From positions 10,664,501 to 10,728,500 of the forward strand of contig NC_134035.1 of the NCBI RefSeq assembly GCF_964204645.1: a DNA stretch of 64,000 nt. The letters run 5' to 3'. This stretch comes from Tubulanus polymorphus (lineage: Eukaryota > Nemertea > Palaeonemertea > Tubulaniformes > Tubulanidae). How positions within the stretch are numbered: the stretch's first letter is position 1; the number at the start of each line of letters is the position of its first letter. The translations under genes were made by a program, and so were the position numbers. Below the pieces are notes generated by a model. That model was not told the DNA's origin, did not search any database, and worked only from the letters and a program-made list of their open reading frames with translations. Below are positions 37,501 to 49,000 of the stretch, in pieces.

Positions 37501-40500
37501 CAAGGCCTCTATCCGTATCAAATATTATAGGCATGATCGAAACAATTTATAAATCTCTTAAAACGCATTTGAAACTTTCTGTTATTGATGTTTAATAGAC
37601 GGAAATTTACGGAAGCGTCTTGGGACATTGAAAGAAACAAATCCATTTTGATAGAGTCTGCAATCAGGGCCAACTTCGGTTGAGTTAGACGACTATAGCC
37701 CAACTAAGCGAAACCGAATTTCAGTGAGTCGGAACTATATTCCGGAAATAGTTCGGAGATCAAGCGCATTCGGTTATTAGTAAACCGACCACTAGCCGAC
37801 TTAAGATACGAAAACCGAATTCTGCCCAGTGTGCGGCGGGCTTAAAAAACTAAAGCCATTCGCCGACGATATTTACTAAACAATGTGATAGGAAAAATAG
37901 ACTACGACTACAACACCGCAAGTCCAACACAATCCGAGGTTTATCCCTGTTGAAATAAATCATCGAAATCCAATCGTAAATCATCCGGCGCCGTTGAAAC
38001 AAGTCGCACGCGTCACAAACGAACATCAATCAAATAACGTGTTGTTTTTGATTTTGAATTCTTTCCCGAACGTCGACCCAGGTAAAATTACATGAAAAAT
38101 GCAGAGCTGTATTAAAAGCGTTTGTGTCATCACGATCGCGAATGAAATCCCTAATGCTTCGTGGCAATGTTGATGGATTATAGCTGTAAAAAGACAACGC
38201 ATACGGCAAAAAACCGGCAGTTGTGGCGCTCGTGAATAAATCATTTTTTTCTATATGAAGTTGTTTATTGAAGGCTGATAGATGTTATAAGACTTTTTTA
38301 ATTACTTTGATCCGCCTCCCAGAATTCTGCAAATATCATCAAATTCATTCCTGCTATCATTTTAATCAAATTCATCACAATTTTGACTCCTCTAAAATTT
38401 AGGATAGGATAGGATAGGATGGATAGGATGGATAGGATGGATAGGATGGATAGGATAGGATAGGATAGGATAGGAAGTAGAACAGAATTGTAGTTTATTT
38501 CTCTTTACACATCATCAACATCGATTTTACGATTTCGCTAATCCAGCAAAGGATAGCTGTGGCACGTCAGGATAGCCGTGGCACGTCAGGATAGCTGTGG
38601 CACGCCGAACGCTAAGGGTATTTAATGCGACCCGGTGCTAATTACATTTATAAACTCGAAGCGAGTCTATTGTGTGCAACACAAGTTTCCCACTGTTTGC
38701 TCGGGTACACTTGTCGACCGTCGAAATAGCATTTCATCAATTGAAAAACACTTCTAATTCGATGCGTTAAACCACAATTTAATTACCGTTCCTTTTCAGT
38801 TCCTTTTCAGTAACGATCGATGAAATAGCACCGTATAGTTAATCCGCGAATGTCAGGCTGAATAACGATGCTTTTTAATTCACAATGCCACCGAGGTGAA
38901 TGGAAACAGAAAAGAAACTTGCCTAGACGATAATACAAAGCAAACACGCTCCACGCTCCCTCTCCCTCTCCCTCTCCCGCTCCCTCTCCCTCTCCCTCTC
39001 CCTCTCCCTCTCCACGCTCCCTCTCCCTCTCCCTCTCCCTCTCCCTCTCCCTCTCCCTCTCCCTCTCCCTCTCCCTCTCCCTCTCCCTCTCCCTCTCCAC
39101 GCTCCCTCTCCCTCTCCCTCTCCCTCTCCCTCTCCCTCTCCCTCTCCCTCTCCACGCTCCCTCTCCACGCTCCCTCTCCACGCTCCCTCTCCACGCTCCC
39201 TCTCCACGCTCCCTCTCCACGCTCCCTCTCCACGCTCCCTCTCCACGCTCCCTCTCCACGCTCCCTCTCCACGCTCCCTCTCCACGCTCCCTCTCCACGC
39301 TCCCTCTCCACGCTCCCTCTCCACGCTCCCTCTCCACGCTCCCTCTCCACGCTCCCTCTCCACGCTCCCTCTCCACGCTCCCTCTCCACGCTCCCTCTCC
39401 ACGCTCCCTCTCCACGCTCCCTCTCCACGCTCCCTCTCCACGCTCCCTCTCCACGCTCCCGCTCCCTCTCCCTCTCCCTCTCCCTCTCCCTCTCCCTCTC
39501 CCTCTCCCTCTCCCTCTCCCTCTCCCTCTCCCTCTCCCTCTCCCAATATATATATGTAGTATGTACAGTATTCCTATACTTGAAGTGTTCTAGAACTGCG
39601 GAAGTGTATGTTACATAAAACGATTCGATTTTTTCATCGTAATTCTAGTCGTCGAATTCAACTGACGTCTATCGTAGGAAATCGGGTGATTATAAAACAA
39701 ATAAATGAAACGCACAGAAAAATTGAATAGAATGATTCGAGCTTTTTTCCTTTCGATGAGAAGACAATGATACGTGTTTGCGTACAAACAAATTGTTGCA
39801 TACATGATTATCAACGTTGAAGCTGTTCTCGACGATGCGGCCTCTTCTTTATTTGTGTAAAGAGCTCAATTCGACCCGTTTTAGGCTCGTTCAACCGCAC
39901 GAACCTGGTCCACAAGTGCAGGGTTATGAGCCATCGTAGCGTGTGCGCGCGCCATTCATCATCGCATTCGCTTCCATACTTAAAACTGCACAATTTCATC
40001 TTAATTCATCGATTAACTTGTTTCTATTCAGACCGTTTTTATCGTTCTGAACAATTTGAGAATATGCCGCGAATATGTAATCGACAAATCACCTCACAAA
40101 GGTAATACGAATGGAAACCATCGGTTTAAATGGATTGAATCGCGATGCTTTTTACAGGACTTTTTATTTAAACGACTCGTATCAACTCGTTTTACTCTGC
40201 GGAGTACTATCACGTGATACGAATCGAATAACTTTGAATAAGATAATTACCCAAATGAAACTCTATTACAAATCCGGAGACGACCGGATGCCTCCAATTC
40301 TACTCTTTAATCGACCATGACCCGGATGACTCCGGACTCACCATTCAGGGCGATTCAGGTTCTCGTAGCTATTCGACTCTATAGTGGTCGGAACTAGTCG
40401 ACTAGCTAGGAAAACTGAAATTCGCATTTGGCTGCGTTTAGGATTCGTGTCGGCACATCGATCAGATAGATGAACATTATGAACAAACCTTTCTGGGAAC

Positions 40501-43500
40501 GTGGACGACTCATTCTGTGTTGGAACGAGTTGCTCGAATAAAAACACATCGACAAAATCGGAATTAGGGTCGTTCTGCTTTTAGTGAAGAACAAAAAAAA
40601 AATAAATATGTTCGTCGCCTAGTATTCATAATGTGAAAATTGTGTCTAGTTGATTGAGCGTGCACATTATTATCACCCGAATGTCACTTGATGTTTGCCG
40701 AGTTTTGAGCCGAAAAAATGCTTGAAAAATACTTGATATTGAAACGTAGACGCAGCAGCTAGACGACACAGTTTACACAGAACACACGGCAATTACACTG
40801 ATGTCGTGATGCTAAATATTTGATCGCCAAATGGAAGTTACACCATCGACGATTATATCCGAATAGTCATATCAGGCTACACATATCGTCTGAGTTTTAA
40901 CTCGCTTATTAATCGATTAAATTAATGCAGGTACTGCATGGATTAGATTTAGATTAAGTTCATTTTGCTCCTCGACAAAAATGCATTTACTTAGACCACA
41001 AAAAATTAATGAAAGGGCCTATGTGTACGTGTAGATACATGACTGTACGTTAGATAAGAGTTTTTACTTTATTTCGTCTTCACTTTTTTTCCTTTTGACG
41101 GATCTGTTTCATATGAGCTATTTCTCAGTTTCTCCAAACCCCTCCAAATCTAAACCACTCTATTTTATATTTTGCGCAAAGCATTCGATTCGATTAAATT
41201 AAATTAAATTCAATTCAATTCAATTCAATAGAAATTGATATTGATTACAAATACTTTCTCGTTTTTGTCTTATGGTCACGACTGGTAGAGTAACAGCGTG
41301 AGCTTATACCTGTTTGCCTTTTTTTAATGAAAATAAACCAGGTTTATTACGGATTTTCTATTAGGGTTGAAGAGGATAGCCGATTTACCAAACTCAAGAG
41401 CCGCAGAAAAATGAGTTATTTGCTAGCCTTATACACGGATATCGTTGCAGTCAAGCGTGCTTGAACGATATGAAGTTCTGATTATTCGTTTTTTTTTAAA
41501 GTTAAAAATTTTTTCTTGAGTCGTTTGTACTTTACATTACTCTGAATTATTGACTCTAGCTAAAACCACGTTGTTCAGAATAAATAGTTGATATCGATTA
41601 TCTGAAGCTTTCGATCGTGAAGTAAATAAGGCTCGGGATGGAATTGAAAACCATTGTTTGATCTTTTGTTACAGCAGAGAACAGCAGTCTACACAGTAAT
41701 CAAATATCCTGACGATTGTAGACATTGTTCTGCACCGGAGTACTCAAGTGCCCCTGTTGAAATCTAACCCAACTGTAACGTAGACAATAAGGGAATACGT
41801 ATTGGGCGTGCTGAGGAGCTTAAAATGCGCAATACCAACAGCGGTATCAAAAACGAAAGGATTTCAATCATTGTAACGAGTAAAAACTTCGCAATTGGTC
41901 GCGACTGAAGAGTTAAATGTGAATCACACAGACGCAAAGCCGAAAAGCTTAAACTATGGTAAAGTGAAAATCTATTGAATTTATCAAATCATCAGAATTT
42001 CTTGATTTCCACTATACACACCGACCGTATTTAATCAACTTTTTGATATTCTAAGCTTCTCGGCTTTGTGATTGTGGGGTTTACATCATCATTAAAATTT
42101 TTGTTATAACTAAAACTAGTGCCCCCCCCCCAAGAAAAACCAAACACTTTCGTTTCGTTTGGGTAATTGCGGGTTACCCATTCATAGTAGCTTCATCGGG
42201 TGACTCATTATTGACATTAGTAGCGAAAGCTCATTTGTTCAATAAAATAGTTAAGCTTTAAAGTACTGCGGTACTCGTCGAGGCGAGACGAGAACCGCAG
42301 TACTTCAGGTCGTAAACATTCTACCCCCGGTTAACACGGCTCCTCTACGAATCCGACTCAATCAAAAATGCCCCAACAGTCCACACTCTGATGAATAGAT
42401 TATAAAAAGCACTTTTAATGACTATTCAATCCAAATCTAATTCTGGTTTTTATGTCGTCTAAAGTACAATCCTTTGAAAATAACGAATCAAACCGGTGTA
42501 TCTAAAACTACTACAGCGGACAGACTATACTCCCATTTCGAGTTCCCATTTCATTCGCATCACTTTTCATTCTACTTAGATTTAATTAAATTTTGATGTT
42601 CTTTTTCTGGGTGCTTGGATCTCTACGGGACACAGCCTTTATTGGCTTGTATGTAACTTGTTCGTAATTATATATCATTTATACTTTTTCATGGCGAAAT
42701 GAATACTAATATTCTCATAAAACCATAATAAGTCTATAGTTTCCTACTAAGTTTCTTACTACCTATAGTTTAATGTATTAGAATGACATAGGTGTTTCAG
42801 TCTATCTTCACGGTGTTAAATTAACCCTCTACCGTCGTTAATGAGTTGAAAATATATCAGCTGAATTGTAACCGCGTCACCTCATCAGTGTCTCGATAAT
42901 GAGTTAACCGAGGGAAATGTGTCAATAAATCTCTCAACATTTGTATACCGATCTACATCGAAGGATTCAATTTAATGCATTGCTTGCGTCGCATGCTTAC
43001 TACGATGCGAAATGAGACTATGTTACGTAACACTTTAAAGGCCTACTAGAAAATTATGTACGTAGTTTTGTCGATACTACGAGCAATGTTAGATAATTGC
43101 TCGTAGGTCGATACAAAATCCATTTATTACGTTCACAAGGTTATATTAGTGCCACTGATTTTGACCCGTAGCGAGATATAGGAGTGTACACCGTGGAATG
43201 TACACTTTTTTTCCGGCGAACAATCAATCGGTGCATATGGAATGGAGTAAAACGTTATCACGCAATTCATACGTATTCATCGATTTGTTTAAATGCATTT
43301 TCCTCATTCATTTTTTTCAGAAAATAAGACGCAGTTTGTTTGTGTCCCGGTATTCGATATTGCGACATGTTGTCACGCTCTCGATTTTAGTTCAGCGCGG
43401 TTGTTTATTCATGTTCGAATCGATGGAAATGAACTATTTTCAGCTCGATTGTTAGATCTAACACAGAGATCAGCGGAACCAATTGCATATCCGATGCCAT

Positions 43501-44623
43501 TTCATGGCGTTATCTGATAACAGTAGTTTCATTTCGATAATGCTTAATACGTTTCAGTGGCCATATATCTTACATTGAAACGAACTCCTTCAAAAAGAAT
43601 CCGAAATAAAGTTATTAACATGGCAGTTTTACTTTGGACATAATAGGAGACTAAACCTCATAACCGGCTTACGACTCGGCCATCTCGTCGTATCGTCGGG
43701 AGGCGAGTCTCCGATTTTTTTCATCGGGAACCTTTTCGAGTTTACTTTCCATCGCGACGAATCGATCGCAGACCGCGAGCAGCAAAAAAACTAGTTTACG
43801 CTTAAGAATACGGATAATACTTGGTAGATAAACTTTTGGATAAATACAAGTTATTGTTAACAGTAAAAGCTTTCGCTACTCGTGTGTATACGTGGTAGCT
43901 TCATCGGATAAATGATAAAAACAACTCTTACATCTGAAATCACTTTTTAACCTGATGAAGCTACTTGTAGCTAACTGGTAGCTCATTTTTAAATAAAAAC
44001 TTGTTAGCCTACAGAATCTGCCTTCACGTTCACAGAATTGACACACAGGCCAGTCGCTCACAGTTGGTTAATGTTAATTAGTGGATAGTTGACTAAAAAG
44101 TTGTCAATTAAAAGTTCATTGTTAAGAAGGTATTCACCCGCTGGTTTATCTTTAACCAACCTTTGAGCAACCGAGTCCTACAACGGCTCCTCGACAACGC
44201 TTGGACAGACGATCACTTATTCAAAAATGCATTTCAAATCGCTTTAGAAAACGCGATTCACTGTAAAATACGTACCCGGTACACGAATTTCCAACTGGGA
44301 CGATCCACCAGATCGGAGCAATTCTGACTGAAAGGGGTCTCCGTTAACTGACACGTTCGAGAAGATCGCTGACTTGTTGGCGCTGATTCGGTGTTATAAC
44401 CGGTACAGTTAACGAGCCGCGTACACTCGCGGGCGCAGTCGATTTCGGCGTCCGCGTTGGCCACCGTAGTCGTCGGACCGGCGAGAATTTTTCCCGATCC
44501 ACAATATACCGTTGACCGGAAGTCGTTCGTGTACGTCTGGATGTTCACGTGACCGAATGTCCGCGTCACCAGTTGGTCAAACGACGAAAAATACGCGACT
44601 AAAACCGCAGCAATTAGCACCAT
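33936..44623 (-). CDS. Secreted PAN/apple-EGF-fibrinogen C-terminal domain protein (365 aa)
   Basis: Three exons join in phase: 44623-44276, 36238-36136 and 34582-33936. Residues 1-15 form a signal peptide. Residues about 38-116 form a PAN/apple-like domain with cysteines 41, 63, 67, 73, 91 and 102. Residues 117-150 form a short EGF-like module with C120, C133, C135 and C145 (CKRGG...ICHCGTTGFTGQRC). Residues 151-365 are a fibrinogen-related domain that starts DCSDVYDA. It contains YWIG, a calcium-site-like FSTRDKDHD (300-308) and GGWWYNDCTDASLHGLW (321-337), with cysteines 152, 184, 315 and 328. Such proteins act as secreted lectin-like pattern binders in innate immunity or adhesion, so a role in glycan or microbe binding is inferred. 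Intron 1 is 8 kb and full of repeats. Intron 2 begins with an unusual GTTGGT donor, which is the only choice near the EGF end that keeps phase. An undetected exon in intron 1 is possible. Confidence 0.85.
34745..35070. repeat. Dispersed repeat, family H, split by a later insertion
   Basis: Left half: CTGATGTGGCTACTACGC...TAGTAGCGAAAGCTCGTGC. Right half: TTCTACACCCGCTTAATGCGG. The two halves are separated by the 191-bp foldback element at 34811-35001, so family H was here first. Confidence 0.6.
34797..35015. mobile_element. 191-bp foldback element with 14-bp target-site duplication
   Basis: ATCAAATAAACTAG occurs at 34797-34810 and 35002-35015, flanking an element of 191 bp. The element begins AACGATAACCACACTCAAAC. 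Near its end is a perfect 26-bp palindrome (34938-34963 against 34965-34990, one-base loop). On the minus strand it also carries a hammerhead-like order CTGACGA-stem-GAAAC. A non-autonomous retroelement related to Penelope-like elements is my best guess. Confidence 0.75.
35674..35849 (+). CDS. Candidate terminal exon of an unrecognised plus-strand gene
   Basis: A CTGCAG acceptor precedes a 57-codon open frame (phase 1 entry) starting SNGSRLNRLLLRPTR and ending TSGSVSEGISTVF before TAA. It reads like a hydrophilic, regulated protein tail with mixed codon use. It lies antisense inside intron 2 of the fibrinogen-domain gene. I found no convincing upstream exon, so it may be a chance frame. Confidence 0.25.
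36136..36238 (-). CDS. PAN-EGF-FReD gene, exon 2 (EGF-like)
   Basis: Acceptor CGCCTTCAG, then GAACCCTTTTGT (EPFC). Ends in phase 1 at TACG|GTTGGT, and the leftover G completes Asp of the DCSDVY motif in exon 3. Confidence 0.8.
38400..38475. repeat. AGGAT minisatellite
   Basis: Tandem AGGAT and GGATAGGAT units, inside intron 1 of the fibrinogen-domain gene. Confidence 0.95.
38551..38607. repeat. 19-bp tandem repeat, three copies
   Basis: GGATAGCTGTGGCACGTCA three times, with one C/T change in copy two and a worn end in copy three. Confidence 0.95.
38946..39544. repeat. 600-bp pyrimidine-rich compound satellite (TCCCTC hexamers and a 13-bp unit)
   Basis: Hexamer TCCCTC arrays flank about 24 copies of a 13-bp unit CCACGCTCCCTCT at 39152-39460. 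The plus strand is pyrimidine apart from the ACG step. It lies in intron 1 of the fibrinogen-domain gene. All long frames here (Pro/Ser/Leu or Glu/Gly/Arg repeats) are artefacts. Confidence 0.97.
39545..42184. other. Intronic, no further exon recognised
   Basis: Part of intron 1 of the fibrinogen-domain gene. It contains an ATTAA/TTCAA pentamer tract at 41195-41227 and otherwise nothing organised. Confidence 0.5.
42185..42350. repeat. Dispersed repeat, family H, with hairpin
   Basis: GTAGCTTCATCGGGTGAC, TTAGTAGCGAAAGCTC and the tail TTCTACCCCCGGTTAACACG. A hairpin AAGTACTGCGGT / ACCGCAGTACTT lies at about 42260-42305. Confidence 0.6.
42351..43864. other. Intronic, no further exon recognised
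   Basis: Part of intron 1 of the fibrinogen-domain gene. Two overlapping plus-strand frames at 43198-43517 have no recognised domain. Confidence 0.5.
43865..43990. repeat. Dispersed repeat, family H, with CTGATGA-type core
   Basis: Contains inverted AGCTTTCGCTAC, TAGCTTCATCGGAT and a direct CCTGATGAAGCTACTTGTAGC. This is the copy with the most intact CTGATGA. Confidence 0.5.
44051..44182. repeat. Dispersed repeat, family F copy 2
   Basis: GCTCACAGTTGGTTAATGTTAA at the left and TTAACCAACCTTTGAGCAAC at the right, in imperfect inverted order. Matches 46218-46343 and, less closely, 8901-9022. Confidence 0.65.
44276..44623 (-). CDS. PAN-EGF-FReD gene, exon 1 (signal peptide and PAN-like domain)
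   Basis: 116 codons from the ATG at 44623, ending ...FVYR before a GTACGT donor (phase 0). Encodes the signal peptide and the six-cysteine PAN/apple-like domain. The first 15 residues are hydrophobic, supporting this start. Confidence 0.85.
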
Positions 44624-45208
44624 CGCGAACGCGTATGGTTTATCGATGTAGTCAATTTATAACGGTTTCTAAACGACGTTGAGCAAAGCTTTTCATTTTG
44701 ATATTCTACCAGTGCACCGTATATTCGAAATGATAATCTAAATCCACGTCATTGCGATTTCAAACTGATCTATCCCGTTAGGTTGTGAACTGTTTTTTTC
44801 GTCCGTTCGCGCGCGTAAATTCATCGGCGACGATATACGCGGGCCGATAGTCGAATAATCGGTCGTCGTGAAAAGAAACAACCGAAAAGCACCGAACCGA
44901 TGTCGACCGAAGAAAAGGCGAGAAAGTTTCTGGTTTACGGTCGAGGAGACATGAACTGCGTCGGGAAGCATCGATTAAGGCCGCGCAATATCGGTAGCAA
45001 CCAAGCATCGACGTAGGCGCACAAACGATAGCAACGCATGGTGCGAAAATACAATCAACTTATGGTGACCTTAAACGTGATGCAGTATACATGAGCGTCC
45101 CGAAGAACCGGTCGCGGCGAGGTGGCGAGAAACGACTTTCGTTTTGGCCAAAGATGCCCTTTATAAAATGCTGAAAAGAAAATATACCTTACATCACAAA
45201 TCATACAA
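44624..45208. other. Upstream region of the fibrinogen-domain gene
   Basis: No recognisable coding exon. A TTTATAAA palindromic TATA-like motif lies at 45160-45167, about 540 bp above the start codon. Whether it is used is unknown. Confidence 0.3.
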
Positions 45209-45214
45209 TTTATT
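45209..45214 (-). terminator. Polyadenylation signal AATAAA (minus strand)
   Basis: The plus strand reads TTTATT. It could end the MGAT2 transcript (3' UTR of about 650 nt after the stop at 45858), because no other minus-strand AATAAA was seen in between. Confidence 0.4.
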
Positions 45215-45283
45215 TTTCCAAAAAAGTACATTTAACATAGCGGGACTACATCAATAAAACAAGTATCATTTACATATTATAGT

Positions 45284-45474
45284 TTAGAAATTGAACTGTA
45301 GTTTGCCGCCTTGCGACGCGGTGATCGTGTCGTATCGCAAGGTTGACCAAGCCCAGCTTGCGTTATAGAATTTGAGAAATGTGCCTCTCCCTGAGAAGTT
45401 CCGGGGACGCCGATGATTATAAACGCACTGCCCTAGTCGATAGGATCGTATTGCCAAGACAAAGGGCAACATTG
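45284..45474 (-). other. Unrecognised open frame below MGAT2, possible exon or 3' UTR
   Basis: The minus-strand frame ends ...LRYDTITASQGGKLQFNF before TAA and contains SGRGTFLKFYNASWAWST. Possible acceptors lie at 45475, 45433 and 45428. An AATAAA lies 70 nt below its stop. It could be the last exon of an unseen gene or just part of the MGAT2 3' UTR. I do not recognise the protein. Confidence 0.25.
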
Positions 45475-45857
45475 CTGATGGGTAACATGATAAAAACATT
45501 ATTTCATAATCTCCTCATTACCAGCGACTTTTATACTACTTTTACACTATTAACTCAATATGATTGTTTTGAAACAGCTATCATTTTCGTCGAAATGAAT
45601 CTATAATTTTTTGTATCATCACGTTGCGCGCCTATAAACACGGTCTATTGCTTAAAATTCATGTGTTAATGCTTCATCATTGTACACTTTCCATAAACTA
45701 TTCATCATTTACGAAATAGGGTCGCCCATCACATTAAAATCACGATATGCCTACACGCTATGAAAATACGTATTTTCTATATCATGATATTGACATTAAC
45801 ATCAAAACGAATTCTAACAATTTTCAAAATATCAGATACAAGAGTTTATCAAAATTT

Positions 45858-46083
45858 CTATGTTGTCTTGTTCGACTTTTGACCGTTTTTCATGCATAAA
45901 TCGTGGTCTCGAATATCGCCCCAGCCGCCATTGGGTTTCGCCGCTTTTCGAAATGACGCTCTTCCCTTCGTAACCATAAGTTCGCTGGGATAAAGCGACT
46001 TTTTCGACCGAGCGATAACGCGTTCAATTTCGATAACGCGTTGATCTGGGTTACAATTAGTGCCTTTATGATGTAGTCCCTCG
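45858..46083 (-). CDS. MGAT2 exon 7 (terminal)
   Basis: Acceptor TTTCTTTCAG; completes Cys of HIGEC, then EGLHHKGTNCNPDQ..., NGGWGDIRDHDLCMKNG and a stop at 45858-45860. The GLHH segment matches the family's GMHH-K-C stretch. Confidence 0.93.
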
Positions 46084-49000
46084 CTGAAAGAAAAGACGAC
46101 ACGTATTTAGTTTATTTAGTCCGCGACAATCCACAGGGGTCTGTCTTGTCGCATATCTTTGAGAGTTCATTCTTCATAAACAAACGTCCTGTTTTTAGAT
46201 ATCCATACACACAGGGACTACTCGCTCACAGTTGGTTAGAGTTAACTGGTAGATAGTTGACATAGTGGCAATTAAAACTTCATCATCAGTGGTATTTATC
46301 AGCCGGTTATCGTTGACCAACCTTTGACCAACAGCCGGCCCCAGCAGATGATCTGTAAACAGAGTATAAAACGTCGCGTGTTTTTGACTTTTTTTTAAAT
46401 GTTTGAATCATACATTGCTTTCAAATCTGTTCATAGTGGTTTCGTATATTCACCTCGTTTGGGGGTCACTAATGTACTAATGTACTAATGATAATGAATG
46501 AATAAAAACGGTATCAATGACCAACCCCGGTAATATGTAATACAAGAAAATCCTCTACGAAACAGCGATACTTGGGTTGGTCATCGATACTGGTGTCATC
46601 TGTTCGCTGTATAATGTATGTGAAAAGCCCACATGTGCCGCAATCTACTGTGGCAACCTTAGTTTATCCATTATACGTCCATGGTTTATCTATAGAATAC
46701 TTTCCCTGAATCAATTCGATTATTTCAAAGTGAACTTGTCTTCAAGCGTACTTGAATTAAATCATTAAACAGCCCCTATAGTAAACATCATTCAATAAAC
46801 CATTATTTATGTACATGTGATTTATAAGATGTATCATTTTCGGTTTGTATTTATTTATAAAGCTTCAATCGTCTGTTTTTATGCATGGCGAGCGAGTATG
46901 ATTGAATGCATTATGGATGCTTCTGTCGGCTTCGACAGGCTGATTTAGTATCTTCGTGTAGCCGCGTATTATTTTCCAAACATTTCCCTCCTCTACCATA
47001 TACATTTTTAGGAACGTCCAATAACGTCACACTTTAATGGAAATGAATTCATATTTCTATTGCTATCTTGGGACGAAATTTGCCAAATCATTGTTGGACA
47101 CTGTCTCATACATGACACGTACATTCGTATTTGTCACGCGAAAACTGTTTGTGTAGATGTAATTCAAATCAAATCGACGACGAATTCCATGTTTTACTCT
47201 GCAAACCCCCTAAGCAGTATCATTCCCCGATGTAATTAGAATTATTGGAATTATCAAAGCATCTATGCATTCATTAATTCGATGAATACAACATCCATTA
47301 ATTTCTTATTAAGTGCATTGGAAAAGTTCTATGGCTGTGGGGAAAATTGTTTCTGGGAGTTACTTAGATGTTAAACGCTGCTTGTTGTAAGTGTCGAACG
47401 CCTACAGTTTGATCGATGGAAAATGTCTCTAAGTCTACAAGAATGGTAATTCCATTATTATCATAATCACTGTTATTATTGATACTATGTACCTACCATT
47501 CCCCAATGTGGAAAACCCTAGGCGAACTTAAAGCGAGGCAGTTGAATTTTGGTGGTTTAAAGCACACGTTTCCAACATGTTGTAACGTCCAGTCCCAGTT
47601 ATAATCATCGTAATGACAAAATTCGCTCAGACACGTCGAAAATCTATTCCAGAATGTCCGATTCATCACTATACCCATATTATGCGACGACGATATCCAT
47701 TGAGTAATTTCCACCTGGAATAAACAGGCAGCGATTATCATTTATGACGCTCCGTTTAGTATATATATGCAGCATACGGATTTATTGCTAACTGTTAATT
47801 TTGATGGCAGTTCAGTGTCTGAATATATGTTCAAGTTTCAGTATTTATTGAATACAGAGTTGAATTCACAGTTTATTATACGGAATAGAGATTTTTAAGT
47901 TACCAGGCGCCATTTTGAGGTGGTCCCGCGGGTCCTGCATTGTTGGACAGATTTTGACATTTTTTACAGTAAACTGTTTAGTACAATAAACCATTTTACA
48001 GTTGCTAGCCGCCATTTTGTTAGGGTACTTTTGTCCCGTATTGTTGGGTCATTTTTTTCTCTTTTTTAAAAACTATCCGTGATGTGTATTGTATCATATT
48101 TCATCTGTCCATGGATGGATTTTGACAACTTCAGCAACATTCAAACCGCGTGAATCTCTAGTTTTCAGTTATGTTAAAATCATTTCTCAAATTTACAACA
48201 ATGCGACATGAGAGCGATATAAAAATCGGTGGTCAGTTTTTGCCGTGCGCATAGAAATCCAGGGTACTGAACTTTAGAGTTCGTTTTTTTCAGAAATAAT
48301 TTTCTAAAAAATCCAAACATTTCAAGCACTGTGCGCATAAACGCCCCCTTTCAGGTGAACTTTGAAATTTTAAGATATCTTGCCTAGTTTTTTTCCTATG
48401 GCTCTTTAACTGCAGCGCGTGTATTGTCATTCCGAGATTTGGCGCTGTTTTCTTTGCGTGTATTTCAGTATATGGGTGTTATTTCTTCATTTTCACTACA
48501 CTTATCTCTACGGAAAATGGTTTTAATTGTTGGTACGAGTATCAGGTTTAAATATTACGGCATTAATACTGTATTCCGTTCTCCGGCGCTAGTTCGTAAT
48601 GGCTGTAATGGTAACCGCTTTTACGGCAGGCAGAGGCTTACGTACATGCACCCAAGAAAACCCAAAATATCACTCTTTTGTTGTAAATGCAATCCACACA
48701 CTTCTTGCGTTTTTGGTGATGGTAGATGTCACTTTTTACTTTTTATCACCTGCGTCTGACATTCGAAAAAAAGAAAACGTTTTCCTATATTTTTTTCCCA
48801 ATCTAATCAATCTTGAGTGTACTTAATAGAAAGTATTCATAGAAAGTAGCTGAATATTTGCCCCACCCCATTTGTCCAGCTTTTTGACCACTTCTCCATC
48901 CATCTAATTTCAGTAGATTTTTATGTAAATTTATTGATAGACTACTGATTTAAATGGTCATCATACTCGATTTTGAGTGCTATATTTCATTTCTTCTTCC

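Noticed and set aside
38807-39618. Long Glu/Gly/Arg and Pro/Ser/Leu frames
   Set aside because: They are translations of hexamer and 13-bp satellites; several overlapping frames on both strands are equally open.
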